DNA from: Nitzschia sp. pyKryTriq1
Lineage: Eukaryota; Bacillariophyta; Bacillariophyceae; Bacillariales; Bacillariaceae
Direction: 5' to 3'
Assembly (NCBI GenBank): GCA_956465555.1
Contig: OY101115.1
Coordinates: forward strand, 1,178,001-1,242,000
Length of the DNA stretch: 64,000 bases
In this document: positions 10,922 through 22,212 of the stretch, one piece after another
How the letters are laid out: each line of letters begins with the position of its first letter
How positions within the stretch are numbered: position 1 is the stretch's first letter
Program-made: the position numbers and the translations under genes
Notes under the pieces: generated by a model
The model's database searches: none
The model's input: the letters and a program-made list of their open reading frames with translations, nothing else
Told to the model about the DNA's origin: nothing

Positions 10922-13903
10922 CTATATGTGTGCCATTGAAGCGGTCTCTTGTCCAAATGCAGTGTTGCCCTGGACTTGTTGGTTTTCGTGGCCCTTTCTC
11001 TTGTCACGCTTTGGCTTTTTCTTCCCGAGTTTCTTGTCGCTATCGTCGACGCGACCAGTCCCTCCGTTGACACCGGGTCCCATGCCCTTGATCGGGGGCT
11101 GGGCAGGCGGTGATGGCGCCGATTCGGCCATTCCATTAAAACTTTCCCATGTTTCAACTTCTTCTTCCAAACTCTGGATGGCTTCTTTGAAATGGGGCAA
11201 CTTTGTCATGTCGTCCGGCATGAGATGAAGAGCTTTCCTGAGGGAGAGCCGGACATTAGTAACTCGATCGTCCTTAAATTCCAATGCGATAGGTAGGAAA
11301 TATCTGCTCAATAGCTGGACCAAGTGCGTGCGCTCAGCTTTTGTTAATCGCCGATAAGGACCATATTCCTCGATCGAAGTAGATTCGTCTTTCGTGGCTA
11401 GCCCATTCCTGAATTTCGATTCCAGTTCAAGCACAGGGTCATCCGGATCCTTCAAACCGTCACCAAAACGAAGGGCCAGTGCGATGGCAGAGCAAATCTG
11501 GCAGTAGAGTTGCCGTTGACTGAAAGTGCTGTTAGCTCGTCCGTTGGAGGTGCCGTTTCGCTTTGACGACGATTTCAAAATGTTATCTTTTATCCAAGTC
11601 ACAATTTCCTTACAGACTGATTGGCTCCATAATTCCTTTGATTTTGTTTTGTCTCCTGCCTCCGCCTTGACTACGACATTTTCAGGACAACAGCTTTTCA
11701 AGAGCATCGGAATTCCCCAAATGGCATCTTCACGGACAAGGCTTATACCGTCCGTCAGTACAGAAGTAAGGATCGGCCAGAGGTTTGTGTGAGCAAAACT
11801 AGAATCAACCAGCCCCATCAATTCCGGTAGACTGCGAGAAACATAATCTCTCTGTCGCCAGTTCAACACAAGCGGATTCGTGGCGCTGCGTTTCAGGGCA
11901 CCCAAGACTTCCTCGCCGCGAATAGTTTCGCACCACTGGAGAAGATATTCACTTCGTTGATCGGGGTGAAGGAGGCTAAGCAGTGCTGGGAAGTTCCGAA
12001 TCATATTAAGGCGAACGGATTCATCGGTATCCCGTAGGAAGTTGTCACGGAAAACAGGCATGACGTCCTCCGCTGTGATTTGGGGACCAAGGACATGCGC
12101 TACAGTGTGTAGACTCGACGCAAGACATCGCTTTACAGGGAGGGGAGGGACTCCCGCCTCTTTTGCGTCATTTAAACCGTAATTTGGGTTGAGAAGAGTG
12201 AAAAAACAGTCCCGCAAACGCCCCTCCCAATTTTCAGGACCCAACAGCAGGACGACAGCAGGATACGAGTAGGCGCAATAGACGCGCATCTCTGCGTCAG
12301 TGTTTTCGTCCCCGGTGTTGACTTTGGCCAATCCTGTAAAGTGATCCAACAGCTTGCCTTTCACTGCAGTAATATCATCTGGATCCGGTGGATGATTCCG
12401 CCGATGAGCCACCACAGCCTTGAGAGAGATAGACGATGATCTGCTTGCGTGGATGAATGCAGGGAGTGTTTGTTGTAGCTCCTTGACAAGGGGAATCTCG
12501 TTTTCCAGGTTCAGGTCGGCTAGAGTGGGTGTCGGAGCGCTGGTGGTCGCAGCCGCTGAGGAATTGAGTCGACTGACCATGCTACTAGCATGAGGGAAGA
12601 ATTGAGCAACGATACCAGAATGGTTACTTCCATCGGATTCGGAGACACCAGGCAAAATGGAATACAAGGGCGAGCCAACAAAGGGATAAAAGGAGGCAAG
12701 AAAGGGTCCCAGAAATTGCATCATTCCGTGGCGTACGAACTTGTTGGCGTCCGCGAGAAGACTTTCGGCAATCGGTATCAAAGAACTCCGTCTCAGCGCA
12801 TTGACAGCCCTTGGGTTTGGATCTTTGGCAGATAAAATCATCATAGACCGACTCATATCAACCAAGCACTCCCCCGTACTTTTTCGCACTCTATATATTT
12901 CATCTCGACTGAGAGACTCGAATGCCGGTAGGATCTTGCTGTAGGCATCCTCCACAGTGGTTCCGCCCAGGACTCTGGGGAGAGCCTGAGCTGCTGCCCT
13001 CCTCACCCGAAAACCCGGGTCCTTGCACAGTGCAAGGACAGCCGGCAAGATAACTTCTCGCACCAACTCGGTTGGAATGCTTTGACTTTCAGCAGCTCCT
13101 CCTAGTTCGGCCAACAAGTTGGCGGCTGTGATTCTTAGTTCTTCTGTGAGTCCCTCCTGTTCATCTTGTTTTGGTTGTTGCTTTTTATTCGTAGGCCTTG
13201 CGGGCTGTTGTTGTGCAAGTTTAAGTGGGATAGGGAGGATGCAGTGTGCCACATCTTCGTTACGAATCAGAAACGCCAAGCCTGCCAGAGAGTCACTCGC
13301 AGAGCGTCGTACATCTACGTCTCCGTCCATCACCAACGCTTCAAGATAGCCAACAACGGTAGTCGTGACCACTCTGTAACCTTCCGCATCATACAGCTTG
13401 GGCAGCGTCCGATCGTCTAGCATATCTGATACTTTGTATTTCTGACCGTGCCCGACATTTCGCACCATCGACATCAAACATAGCGGAAGCAACTGAGACG
13501 CCAAGTGCTGCCGAATAACACTTTCTTGGTCGTCCACTAGGGACGACAAGAGAGGGATTAGTGTTGCTAGTGTTTCCTTTGTACTGAGATTGATAAAAAA
13601 CAAACAAACAAACAAACAAACAAACAAACAAACAAGCGAGCAGTGAATCCGTGAGTGTCTTTGGTGAAACTTACGAGTGCTGCGTGGCGAGGGAGGAACA
13701 GCAACAGCAAAAGCTCAGACTTACCCTACGGTTTCCGCCGTCTCGGCCAGCATTTTCACATGCACTAGCCTCTGCAATGCGATGCCGCTCCGACAATAAC
13801 GAACGATCCGATCAGTCAAGGGAAGGTCGTCGTCGACGGTCAAGTCCTCAAATCGAAGCGCATAGTCCTGCGCCTCATTCATAGGAGGCTCGGAACCGTC
13901 CAT
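10922..13903 (-). CDS. PPP4R1: Serine/threonine protein phosphatase 4 regulatory subunit 1 (HEAT-repeat scaffold)
   Basis: Regulatory scaffold of PP4, which binds the catalytic subunit and sets its targets. Two exons, 13903-13725 and 13583-10922, are joined in phase across GG|GTAAGT and CTCAG|T, giving about 946 residues. The start is the ATG at 13903; longer frames need GTG. HEAT repeats run through the whole protein. The central stretch YCAYSYPAVVLLLGPENW closely resembles the PPP4R1 segment CAYSLPGVALTLGRQNW, and the following HTVAHVLGPQITAEDVMPVF and LLSLLHPDQRSEYLL segments keep the same order. A basic Lys-rich C-terminal extension (KKLGKKKPKRDKRKGHENQQ) looks like a nuclear signal. PP2A-A (PR65) is a more distant alternative. 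The intron carries a (TTTG)n tract just before the acceptor. Confidence 0.88.
13601..13634. repeat. (CAAA)n microsatellite in the PPP4R1 intron
   Basis: About eight and a half perfect CAAA units. On the coding strand they read TTTG and lie roughly 20 nt before the acceptor used for PPP4R1 exon 2, in the position of a polypyrimidine tract. Four-base units are prone to length variation. Confidence 0.9.
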
Positions 13904-15163
13904 GGTACTCGTGCTTGTAGAAAGCCTGTGCACACTCTTTCAGGACTGGCAACAAGATAGTGAGACAGCTCAGCTCTTGCTACGTTTTCAATCCTGGATG
14001 TTAACAGCAAACTCGGAAGCAATGATGGGCGAGACCAAAGCGCTTGTTAGCTTGCTTGCGTTTGCTGCAACCCCTACAGTAAACTCTTCGTCTTGCACTG
14101 TCTCCGCCCGCCATTGTCGCTCGGCCATGGTCCTTGCATTTCAAACACAAGCAACGTATTACGACCCGCCCAACCACCGGCAAAGCTTTCCCGCGCCTCT
14201 CTCCTCTCCTTTCTTCTTCGATTACGCTGAATGGAGTTTACGTACAATACAGTAGGCTTTCTACGCACACGGCCACTCCGACGTGAATGAATTGCCCTGC
14301 GGGCGCGCGCGCGGGCCGACCGTGTGCTTTTTAGAGTTTTTAGGGGGATGTACTACATGTACTCTGCACTCGCCCCTTGTTTTGAGGCATCTGTGTCCCT
14401 CATCCCTCACGTTTTCGGTTCTTTTCACATCTTGTTGTCGTTGTATTATCACGATGACGCACATGTTCATGTCGTCATCTTTAAACGCTGGCTTCGGTCC
14501 TGCAATGGCAAGACAACAAGTGTTCTCCATGTTTGTTTCGTATGTAGTGGTTTGCAAGGAAAAGCAGCCAATAAAGACAGTTAATCTGAAAACAGCTACT
14601 AGAAAACTATATAAATGTGAATTATGATACAGTATTGATGACCGTTGTGAGTCAGGGATACATAAAGAACAATGTATCCCTGGTGTGAGTGCAATCTATG
14701 AAAGTCTGGTAGTATTGTGCTTGAGCCAGAAGTGGAATACTGGAATTCCGGATTCCGGATTCTTCCTCGTTATCATCATCACGCTGTTGTTCTACCGGTA
14801 TCGGTACCTGGTACTGTATGGAAGAGTACCAGTATGATACCAGTACAGTACTTGTACCAGTGCTACTACTAAGATCATGCCAGTGAGGCTCCCACGCCAG
14901 TGCTACTAGTTGCACAGCCCATCAATTGTATTGTCAAAGAAGTTAGTCTCCCCCTATGCTATGAAATCCTAAGTAATGTAGCAGCCTATATCGCCCTATT
15001 ACTGTAGTATTTTTTGTGTCGACTGCTTGTTTTCTTCTTGTTCTTCTTCCAACAATACAACGGCAGCATTCCCGCAGAGTTAGCATGAAATGTCAGAGGT
15101 CTCCGCCAATTTTTCTGTAAAGTGTAGCATAGTTTTCTCCCCGAATAATGACGATAGAGGAAT
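13904..15163. other. Intergenic region between PPP4R1 and Psb31 genes
   Basis: Contains the PPP4R1 promoter side and the 3' flank of the Psb31 gene. Visible items are a GC-alternating patch near 14300-14316 (GGGCGCGCGCGCGGGCC) and a TACCGGTA palindrome at 14793 within GTAC-rich DNA. Small open frames on both strands lack any recognisable domain. No gene is claimed. Confidence 0.55.
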
Positions 15164-15844
15164 TTACTGGTAAAAGTTGCCCAAGTCTTTTTCGACGTTG
15201 GGCGACTGTTGGAAGGATATTTCAGCCTTCAAACTTTGGTAGCTGCAAAAAAGAAGGAAGATAGAAAAAATATCGAGATGAGGCACTCGCTCGCTCAAGG
15301 CATGAATTACGCATTCCCTTTTCGCACAATTCTGATGATTACAGTATTTCACTTACGCAACTTCCACCGCTGTTGGCCAGAATCCCTCGGCTTTCTTGGT
15401 TCGGATAATCTTGTACATTTCCTCTTTCTTGATTCCTTGCGGCAAGCCACCCGTCTTGGCGACCAGAGCTTGGATATCTTTGAGATCTTTAATAAGAGCG
15501 TCTTCATCATTGGATTCTGCTACCAATTTATCCAGAGCTGTCGTGAACGCTTTCTTGGCAGCTAGCTGTTGGCGTTTGAATTCGGCAGCCTTGGCTTCGC
15601 TGTCCTTGAATTCGTCGGTGGGTTCGGTCAAATACATGGGACGAGGTTCTGCTGAGGCGGCAGCAGGTCCCAAAAATGCGGCAGCAGCGGCGGCAGCCTC
15701 CAAGAAAATACGACGGCTGCTACCGCTACTGCTGGCGGACAAGGAAGTATCACTGATACGATAAACTTGCGGATTCGTCGGCATGAATGCAGCGGTTGTT
15801 GACATGCCCGAGATTGAGAGCAAGAAAAGGGAGTTGGATTTCAT
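15164..15844 (-). CDS. Psb31: Photosystem II extrinsic protein Psb31-like (diatom type), two exons
   Basis: Probable lumenal extrinsic subunit of diatom photosystem II that supports the oxygen-evolving complex. Exon 1 is 15844-15357 and exon 2 is 15242-15164, joined in frame (GC|GTAAGT ... GCAG|C) to give about 188 residues. The presequence is bipartite: a signal peptide ending in the diatom plastid motif AAF|MP, then a twin-arginine thylakoid signal (SSRRIFLEAAAAAAAF ending ASA). The mature part has TEPTDEFKDSE, then helices, TGGLPQGIKKEEMYK and KAEGFWPTAVEVAYQ, and ends SPNVEKDLGNFYQ, which is the pattern I associate with Psb31. The helical-bundle mature domain of ~120 residues fits the known 13 kDa size. 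The name rests on remembered similarity; another PsbQ-like extrinsic protein is the alternative. Confidence 0.8.
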
Positions 15845-16566
15845 GATTCTTTCGTTGTTTGGCTAGTATAACTATCAAACTGTTTGTAACACCATATATT
15901 TTAATGCGACCAAATACAGAGCTAGTCGGGTTGGGAAGAGTAAGAAGCTATACCGTAGCAGTTGCTTGTTGTCGATGTGTCGGGTGTCATCCAAGGATTT
16001 TGTTTCGACACACCACACGGTTCGACATCGCAGACAACAACTAACATCTCCATGACGAATGACGATGGAGCTGGCTGGATACGCTTGGTTCGCTTTCAAC
16101 ACGTACTTCATCGTTCGTGTTTGGGACTTTTTCTGATCCAATTTGAGTCGTGTCAGTCGATTAGATCTTGTTCCTTCGTCCCTCCGTCTTCCGGTTGGTC
16201 AGTTCTCGGACGGACGGAGGAGGACTTTTGGTTTTGAAACCGCAGAGCGGCCGATGGCGCAGCTGTTCGGCCCAATGCGCTTCGGCGATCGGTACGTTTT
16301 CCACGTAGAATTCCCGTAGAATCCACGGAAACCAAGGGACGGGCGTTCTTTCGTAGGATCGCAGTACACGCCTACGCGGGATTGCTCGTTGTCGTGACTT
16401 TTTCCCAGAGACATGATCAAAGTTGCCGCCAGTGGTGGAAATTTCGTGCCGCCGTCTGTTGAGATCCAACACCCAGTAAAATAGACCCGGTCGCATTTCA
16501 TATACCTTTCGTTGAATGGATGCTACTGTAACCTATACACTTGACGTCTAAAAGATTGAGCATATC
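15845..16566. other. Divergent intergenic region, Psb31 and hypothetical gene
   Basis: Should hold the light-responsive promoter of the Psb31 gene and the promoter of the gene at 16567. I see no clear TATA box. Near 16430-16456 the minus strand encodes GGTKFPPL, also found near 7805 with different third codon bases. No gene is claimed. Confidence 0.5.
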
Positions 16567-18293
16567 ATGATGACAAAGGTCGAAGAGCTGATTGAGAAGG
16601 AAGCGCCCGAGGAGCTGGGGCTGAAGCTGTCTGTTCCGGAGAAGGTGAACAAGACTCCTCCATCAGATATGACCCAACCGGCTTCCGCTCGTCCGACCGA
16701 GACCTCGGAACGCCGTGAGGAAGAGCCGGAGGCGGCTGAAGAGGACGAAGATGAAGATCAAGTTCCATCTTCCCAACTTAGCTGTAGTCAGGCGCTGAGC
16801 CAGACTGATGAAACGATTCGAAGGCTCGAAAAAGAGGGCGAACTCGAGCAGGTTGTGGGTTCGCAGTCGATGCTCTCGCAGGAACTCATTTACTCGTCTC
16901 AGAAAAGTGAGGACGACGACGAAGACGATCAAGGATTTCAGCTTTCACAGCAAGCTGAAACCTCCGCTGCCATGGCAAGGCGTCTCGGACTTCTTAGCCA
17001 AGAAGTCAAGGAGGAACCAGAGGAGGATCTACCCCCTCCACAAGGCCCCGTCAAAACGGAAGGCACAGTGGTCACCGCTGCTGGTACAGCAGAAGCTGCT
17101 CCGACGAAGAAGAAGAAGACGACTCGATCGTCTTCTGCTGCGGCTACCGCAGCTGCTCCAGTCGTTGAGATTTCGCATGCCAAGACTCCGCCTGCTGCTG
17201 CTCGGGGTGCGGCAATCTCCGACACCCCCTTCCGAGAAAGTGAATGCTTCAGCTCTCTTTTGGAGGCTGTAGACAAGATCACAAAGGCAGAGGAAATGAA
17301 CGCCAAGATACTGGCATGGCAGCACAATACCGGTGGGTCAGATGGGGATTCCAACTCACACAACCCGCAAGAGGGCTCCGTCCAAGGCGCTAGCGGCGCC
17401 AAGAGAAAACTGCCTCTTTCTGCTAAAGACAACAGCAACTCACCTTCTTCGGCGAACAAGAAATCGCGAAAATCCACTGTTACCAAGAAGAAAGAACTGG
17501 AGCAACGCAAGGCACAGGAGGTTGCAAAGCGTGCTGCGACGCTAGCGGAACGAACTATCACTGATCCAGAGATGGCCAAGAAATTGCTTCTCAGTATGGC
17601 CCTGGTGCGTGAGAATCCTCGATCGATTCCCAGTGTCCTTCCGCCGAAAGGATCTGTGGTGCCGGAAGGATTCTTTTGGGCGCACTACCCTCCGCTGGAA
17701 GCTGGTAAGTCATCAAAGGCTACTCTAGTGTGGAATTGTTACCCCTCGTCCACGACTCGTTTTCTCACTTTTTGCTTTGTCCTCATTTCTCAGTCCTAAA
17801 GAAGCACATGGCCGAGTACTACGACCTTTCGACAACCAAATGCCAGTCCGCTCAGCAACAAGCATTTAACAACGATCTTGTTGTTCTGGTTCGGGATGTT
17901 GCTAAGGCACGGGGCTGGAAGTTCCATGATACGTTCACTGACAAGGGTTTGCGAGATCGCATTCGATGCTACTACAAGACCCACATTCAGAATGCCAAGA
18001 AGCGTCTTCGGACGATGGTTCGCAACCCGACCAAACGTGCGAACGCTAGGCATCTGTGTGCCCATTTAGACTTAATCGAGCAGCACGGTAATGACAATCC
18101 TGGTGATGGGGAATCGTATGGGCACGGGGCTTTCGATGACGACGACGATGACGGTGAGGAGGAGGAAGGCGACGACAACGACGAGGAGGATGGGCAAGAC
18201 AGAGATGTCTACGACGACGCAGGTGCGGATATGTCCCGTGCTCAGACTATGAAATCGGAGCCTGCCTCCCAGGCGGTCGTCGTAGGGATCTGA
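16567..18293 (+). CDS. Nuclear-type acidic protein with conserved C-terminal helical domain, function unknown
   Basis: Two exons, 16567-17704 and 17794-18293, separated by an 89-nt GT-AG intron; 545 residues. The N-terminal ~200 residues are acidic and SQ-rich (clusters such as SQLSCSQALSQ and SQSMLSQELIYSSQ), resembling an SQ cluster domain that ATM/ATR-type kinases phosphorylate. The middle is Lys/Ala-rich with strong nuclear-signal-like patches (KKKKTTRSS, GAKRKLPL, NKKSRKSTVTKKKE). The C-terminal block from about residue 350 (PEGFFWAHYPPLEA, spanning the intron, then LKKHMAEYYDLS) to about residue 475 (KRANARHLCAHLDLIEQH) is compact, aromatic-rich and basic, and looks like a folded domain; I recall similar unnamed sequences in other diatoms. 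The tail is almost pure Asp/Glu. A role in DNA damage signalling or chromatin is only an inference. Confidence 0.75.
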
Positions 18294-18643
18294 ACCCCCA
18301 CCCTGCAATAGCATTACACTGCGGCGCGTTTTTTTCTCATTGAAACATAAACCAACAACATTATAATGGATACTGTAATTTTACTTATTCGGTTTATAGC
18401 TGTATTGTACTTTAGTATAGCGTTTTTGTGCATTTTGATAGATAGAACGTCGAGCGTTGACAGTGACAGGACAGTAGCTTCGTCGGCACAAAATCTCGAT
18501 TTCGCGATTGGGACATTAAAGGCATGTTAGTTCAGACACGGATGGGGGTACTGTACATTTTGAGGGACATGTAAATAGGCATACATAAATAGCATAGAGG
18601 TGACAAGGGGAGCTCAAGGCTCCAGTTGGGCGTGAAGGCTTCT
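18294..18643. other. Convergent 3' intergenic region
   Basis: Lies between the stops of the two convergent genes. It is AT-richer than the flanking coding DNA (18340-18440) and holds the 3' untranslated regions. No gene or hairpin stands out. Confidence 0.6.
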
Positions 18644-20047
18644 TCATGTCTGCATCGCCGCCTTGGACTTGAGAGTAAATAGGAGACGCAGGAACTCCGA
18701 AACAGTGAGCCTGTCGCCGGGATAGTCCAAACTGGCATCTCGAGTATCAATGACGCTATCAAAGATCTTTTCGACGTCTTCTTGTGGGGGGATGACACTG
18801 TCTTGTAGAAAGGCGTAGTTGACTGCTCGAAAGACGTCAGAAAGACAAAGACTACCCTTGTGCTCGTAGTCGAAAGCATAGAAGAAGCGACGCGCAAAGT
18901 TGAGAGTCTCGTCGTTGAGCGATGGTCCTGCTTGTCTTTGCATCATCGCGAGGGCTTCCACCTCTTTGGTGTCGAGATCCCGTTGGAAGGCGTCTTGCGT
19001 GTAATCCATTTGTTTGTTGATGCTGCACCATGTCTCACAAAGGACGTGCATGTCATAAAGCGCATGGGCGATGATGCAAGGTACAATATCGCCTCCACTA
19101 GCAGCGTAGACAAGGCCATACCAAAGACCATTTGCGAGCTGGAGTCCACCCACAACCTTGTTTTCTCCTGGCGATGACTTTGGCGATATGTGAGCAAGCG
19201 CGAATAAGACTGCTTGGCCAAGTAACGCCAGAGGCAAAGAGTGAGACACGGATTCTATTGCTGTTGGAATGTAGCCTCGGAAAACCATCTCTTCTGATAT
19301 TCCAGTCGATAAGGCGATGAGTCCCGACAAAATCATCACTGTGGATGAGTTTGTGGCTTCCGGGTCACGACTCGATCTTCTCCTCCCGAAGAGGCTTATC
19401 ACCATGTTGATAGTCGAGAAGTTGACTTGAGAGGCTTCCCGCCGGTCAGAGTTTTCCACCAATGTTCCCAGCGCTATCATTGGGATGGTAGCCAAGATTC
19501 CTTCTAGAAGTCTTATTTCGTTCAAGCTCCAGTCGAAGAAGGAATGAAAATCCGAGCCCCCGTTCCAGTGCAGGGATGATAGACCCACTGCACCGCTAGA
19601 AAGAAAGGTGGCCACTGTTGCCAACGCTGTTCCGAAGAGGAGGATGGCACCTTGGTTCAGCCAGATGGCATGTATGAGATCCATTGACTGTTTAGAGCGT
19701 TGAACCTCTTGATTAGTGTCTGAGGAACTTGTTGAAGCGGGCGTTTCTTTGATCTCAGATGGTGGGATGGCACTGTTGACACTACCCAGTGGTTGTTCCG
19801 ATGGCTTTGAGTCCCTGTAACGAAAAAACGGTGACACTTGAAAGGCTGATAGTTGAAGGCTTGAGCGCAATTGGGAAAGGTGGCACCTATCCGACAGTGG
19901 CCCGGTAAATGCATCGACCTTGTTGATTTGCCCGTGCAGTAAACAAATCGCCAGCAAACGAAGTAAGGATGGAGCCATAATTTTCTTAGAAGAATGAGAT
20001 GATTTTCTATGGGAATGAAAACTTGTGGAGGAAGAAGGCTCCGTCAT
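18644..20047 (-). CDS. CPBP-family intramembrane protease with C-terminal EF-hand-like region
   Basis: Single-exon protein of 467 residues. The N-terminus carries a hydrophobic segment after an internal Met24 (APSLLRLLAICLL) followed by VDAF|TGP, the diatom plastid signal cleavage motif, so plastid targeting is likely. Several membrane helices follow from residue ~130. The CPBP (Rce1/Abi-type) signature is complete: EEMVFRG at 252-258 (EExxxR), FALAH at 282-286 (FxxxH) and HALYD at 328-332 (HxxxD). These glutamates and histidines form the active site in this family. After the protease the chain continues about 120 residues with two acidic loops, at 393-404 (DYEHKGSLCLSD) and 434-452, spaced like an EF-hand pair. 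The fusion suggests calcium-modulated proteolysis, but the loops are not perfect EF consensus, so that part is inference. Confidence 0.85.
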   Translation of the reverse strand: MTEPSSSTSFHSHRKSSHSSKKIMAPSLLRLLAICLLHGQINKVDAFTGPLSDRCHLSQLRSSLQLSAFQVSPFFRYRDSKPSEQPLGSVNSAIPPSEIKETPASTSSSDTNQEVQRSKQSMDLIHAIWLNQGAILLFGTALATVATFLSSGAVGLSSLHWNGGSDFHSFFDWSLNEIRLLEGILATIPMIALGTLVENSDRREASQVNFSTINMVISLFGRRRSSRDPEATNSSTVMILSGLIALSTGISEEMVFRGYIPTAIESVSHSLPLALLGQAVLFALAHISPKSSPGENKVVGGLQLANGLWYGLVYAASGGDIVPCIIAHALYDMHVLCETWCSINKQMDYTQDAFQRDLDTKEVEALAMMQRQAGPSLNDETLNFARRFFYAFDYEHKGSLCLSDVFRAVNYAFLQDSVIPPQEDVEKIFDSVIDTRDASLDYPGDRLTVSEFLRLLFTLKSKAAMQT

Positions 20048-20947
20048 GGAAGCAATTATGTATTCAATTAGCGATAGATGGCTTGATGGAATGGATGCCA
20101 GTAGTCATCTGCTGTGAGAATGTTTTCCTGGAAAGCCGATCAGGATTGTGATTGTGATTGTGAGAAGAAGAATCATCAATCAGCCATCAATGCAATTTAC
20201 CAATCAGAAAATGTGAGAAGGACGTCGAAATTCGCTCAACGATCGGCCAAAGTGGGCACACTTTGACTTTTACTCGGCTATATATTTCCCACCATCATGT
20301 CTCGTTCGTGTCATGCAGGTTTACAACTACCGGTACAAGTGCATATTACACAGTGCCTGTACTACTCGTACCGGTACATAAACTGGCGATGAACCGCGTG
20401 ACGTTCACATGGGTGTCAAAAAATCGTCATCAAGAGCACGCATGTTTATGAGGACACGGCGGACGGCGGCTAGACCGCGGGCGAGGAAAATTTTCGCGCG
20501 CTTTTTTGTGATGCCGCCGGGCTAGCTGCTTTGCATCATCATCTTTGGTCTTTGCATGCATGCTGATTTTGCACTCATACCGGTACAAGTACCGCCGGTA
20601 CATAAGGTACAGTGCAGTACAGTACGTACACAGTACAGTACTGTATTTAATACTGTACTTGCTCGGAACCATAAATAAAAAATAATTCAAGTTCAGCACA
20701 GTTCAAGGGACGAACCCACGCTCGGCTATGGTGCTGATTTGTGAAGAAGAAGCCAAGCTTCAAAGTTCTCTCGTGACTGTGCGACTTTTCAAAGATTTTT
20801 TGCAGATTTCCTTTTTTCTTCGTCTTGTTCCTCTTGTTGGATATGTTCATAAAAATGGTCCGTAAAGTGTAAAGTAGTACCGGTACTCGAGTTCAGGATC
20901 CACTCGCCTCCTCCCACTGAATTCATTCTTCTTGAAAGTGGGCGACA
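20048..20947. other. Divergent intergenic region, rich in TACCGGTA
   Basis: Between the divergent CPBP protease and 7TM genes. It holds four TACCGGTA palindromes (20328, 20369, 20578, 20878) and repeated GTAC words around 20590-20660. No gene is seen; the short open frames are simple sequence or read against the leaders. Confidence 0.6.
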
Positions 20948-22212
20948 ATGGCAGTGCTAGAAGGACTCAGCCCCCAAGACAAGGCGCTTGTCGTCTTGCC
21001 ATGCATTTCGGGGTCGATTTCATTTGTGTCGTCGTCGATCATGACATTCATGATTTTATCTGATCGAAAAGAAACAAAAATACGCGCAAAACACAGCCTT
21101 CTCCTGGGCCTTTGCATTTCGGATCTCTTTCTTTCGTCGGCATACGCCTGCTCAACTTTCCCGGGTCCCTCTTATCTCGTCCCATTTATCGAGAGTGAAG
21201 ATGGTGTGGGAATTGGTTCCACACTGGTGGGAACAGACTTTACGTGCTCGCTGCAAGCTGTTTTCAGTCAACTTGGTTCTAGCCAACCGAGCTACAATGC
21301 CGCGCTATGTTTATACTACTTGCTAATCATCAGATTCAACAAAACAGACTTGCAGCTGACAAAGTGGGTATTGCCTACCATGCATGTCTTCATCGTATCA
21401 TATAATGTCCTTGGAGCTATTCTTGGGGTCTCGCTAAATGCTTTCCATTATGCTGGCAGCCTTGGGTGCTATTTCGAAGATCCTTGTCATGGTGAGGACA
21501 TGCCGGGTTGTCCCACTGAATCTCCGCCAGACTATTCTTTGCTGCTCTTCGTCTTCGCTGTTTTACCAATTGGCATTGACTTCTTGATTGTCGTTGTCGG
21601 AATGATAACCATCTACCTGACACTACGGAAGATTGAGCGGAGAGGAAAACGGTGGAGCTTTGAAGAATCGATGAAAAATCATCAACAAAGTTCACTCGAT
21701 GGGCCTAGTTTGAGATCAGGCGATGCGTTTGAGCCATCGGTGGAGCTTCAGGGAGTCCCTGATTGCACTGAAACCAGAACGCAGCTAGATGCTTCAGAGT
21801 CCACAACTCATCGGGTCACTTTCGAACCAAAGACGACTCCTGCTCGAAGAAGTAGAAAAACGATATCAAGCGGAGCCCGAGACGTCGGTCTTCAATACGG
21901 TGTGTACTTTCTTTTCTTCGCTGGACTACGTGCTGCGTGCCTGTTTCTGGCTTTTGCTTACCTTGTATCTCTGGTTCTCTTTTCCCAGTGATTTCCTTCT
22001 TGATAACATACGTCCCTCTGGGTATTAGTGGCGTGGTCTCGGTCGGTTGGGTGCGTTTAGTCATGGTTATATTCACCCCACTTCAAGGTTTTTGGAATTT
22101 TGCCTTCTTTTTGCGTGACCGCGTATATCAACTCGACAAAAGGTATCCAGATGAAACGCTATCTTGGAAAATATGGGTGGCTATTGTTGAGTATCCAAAG
22201 TACGCAAGATGA
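20948..22212 (+). CDS. Seven-transmembrane receptor-like protein (cAMP-receptor/secretin-like)
   Basis: Two exons, 20948-21899 and 21989-22212, with an 89-nt intron (G|GTGTGT ... TTTCCCAG|TG); 391 residues. Without removing the intron the frame would end early and lose the last two helices. Predicted helices: about 13-37, 50-69, 114-130, 139-163, 197-225, then after a ~90-residue polar Ser/Thr-rich third cytoplasmic loop 318-340 (VISFLITYVPLGISGVV) and 345-365 (RLVMVIFTPLQGFWNFAFF). The last helix motif PLQGFWN resembles the helix 7 of cAMP-receptor-like and secretin-like GPCRs. Paired cysteines (C100 and those in FEDPCHGEDMPGC) could form the usual extracellular disulphide. Ligand and G-protein coupling are unknown. 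Confidence 0.75.

Noticed and set aside
13902-14255. 117-codon plus-strand frame next to the PPP4R1 start
   Set aside because: It overlaps the PPP4R1 start codon region on the other strand and has no recognisable domain or coding features.
16938-17579. 213-codon minus-strand open frame
   Set aside because: It is the antisense of the low-complexity coding exon at 16567-17704 and shows only Ser/Ala/Arg runs.
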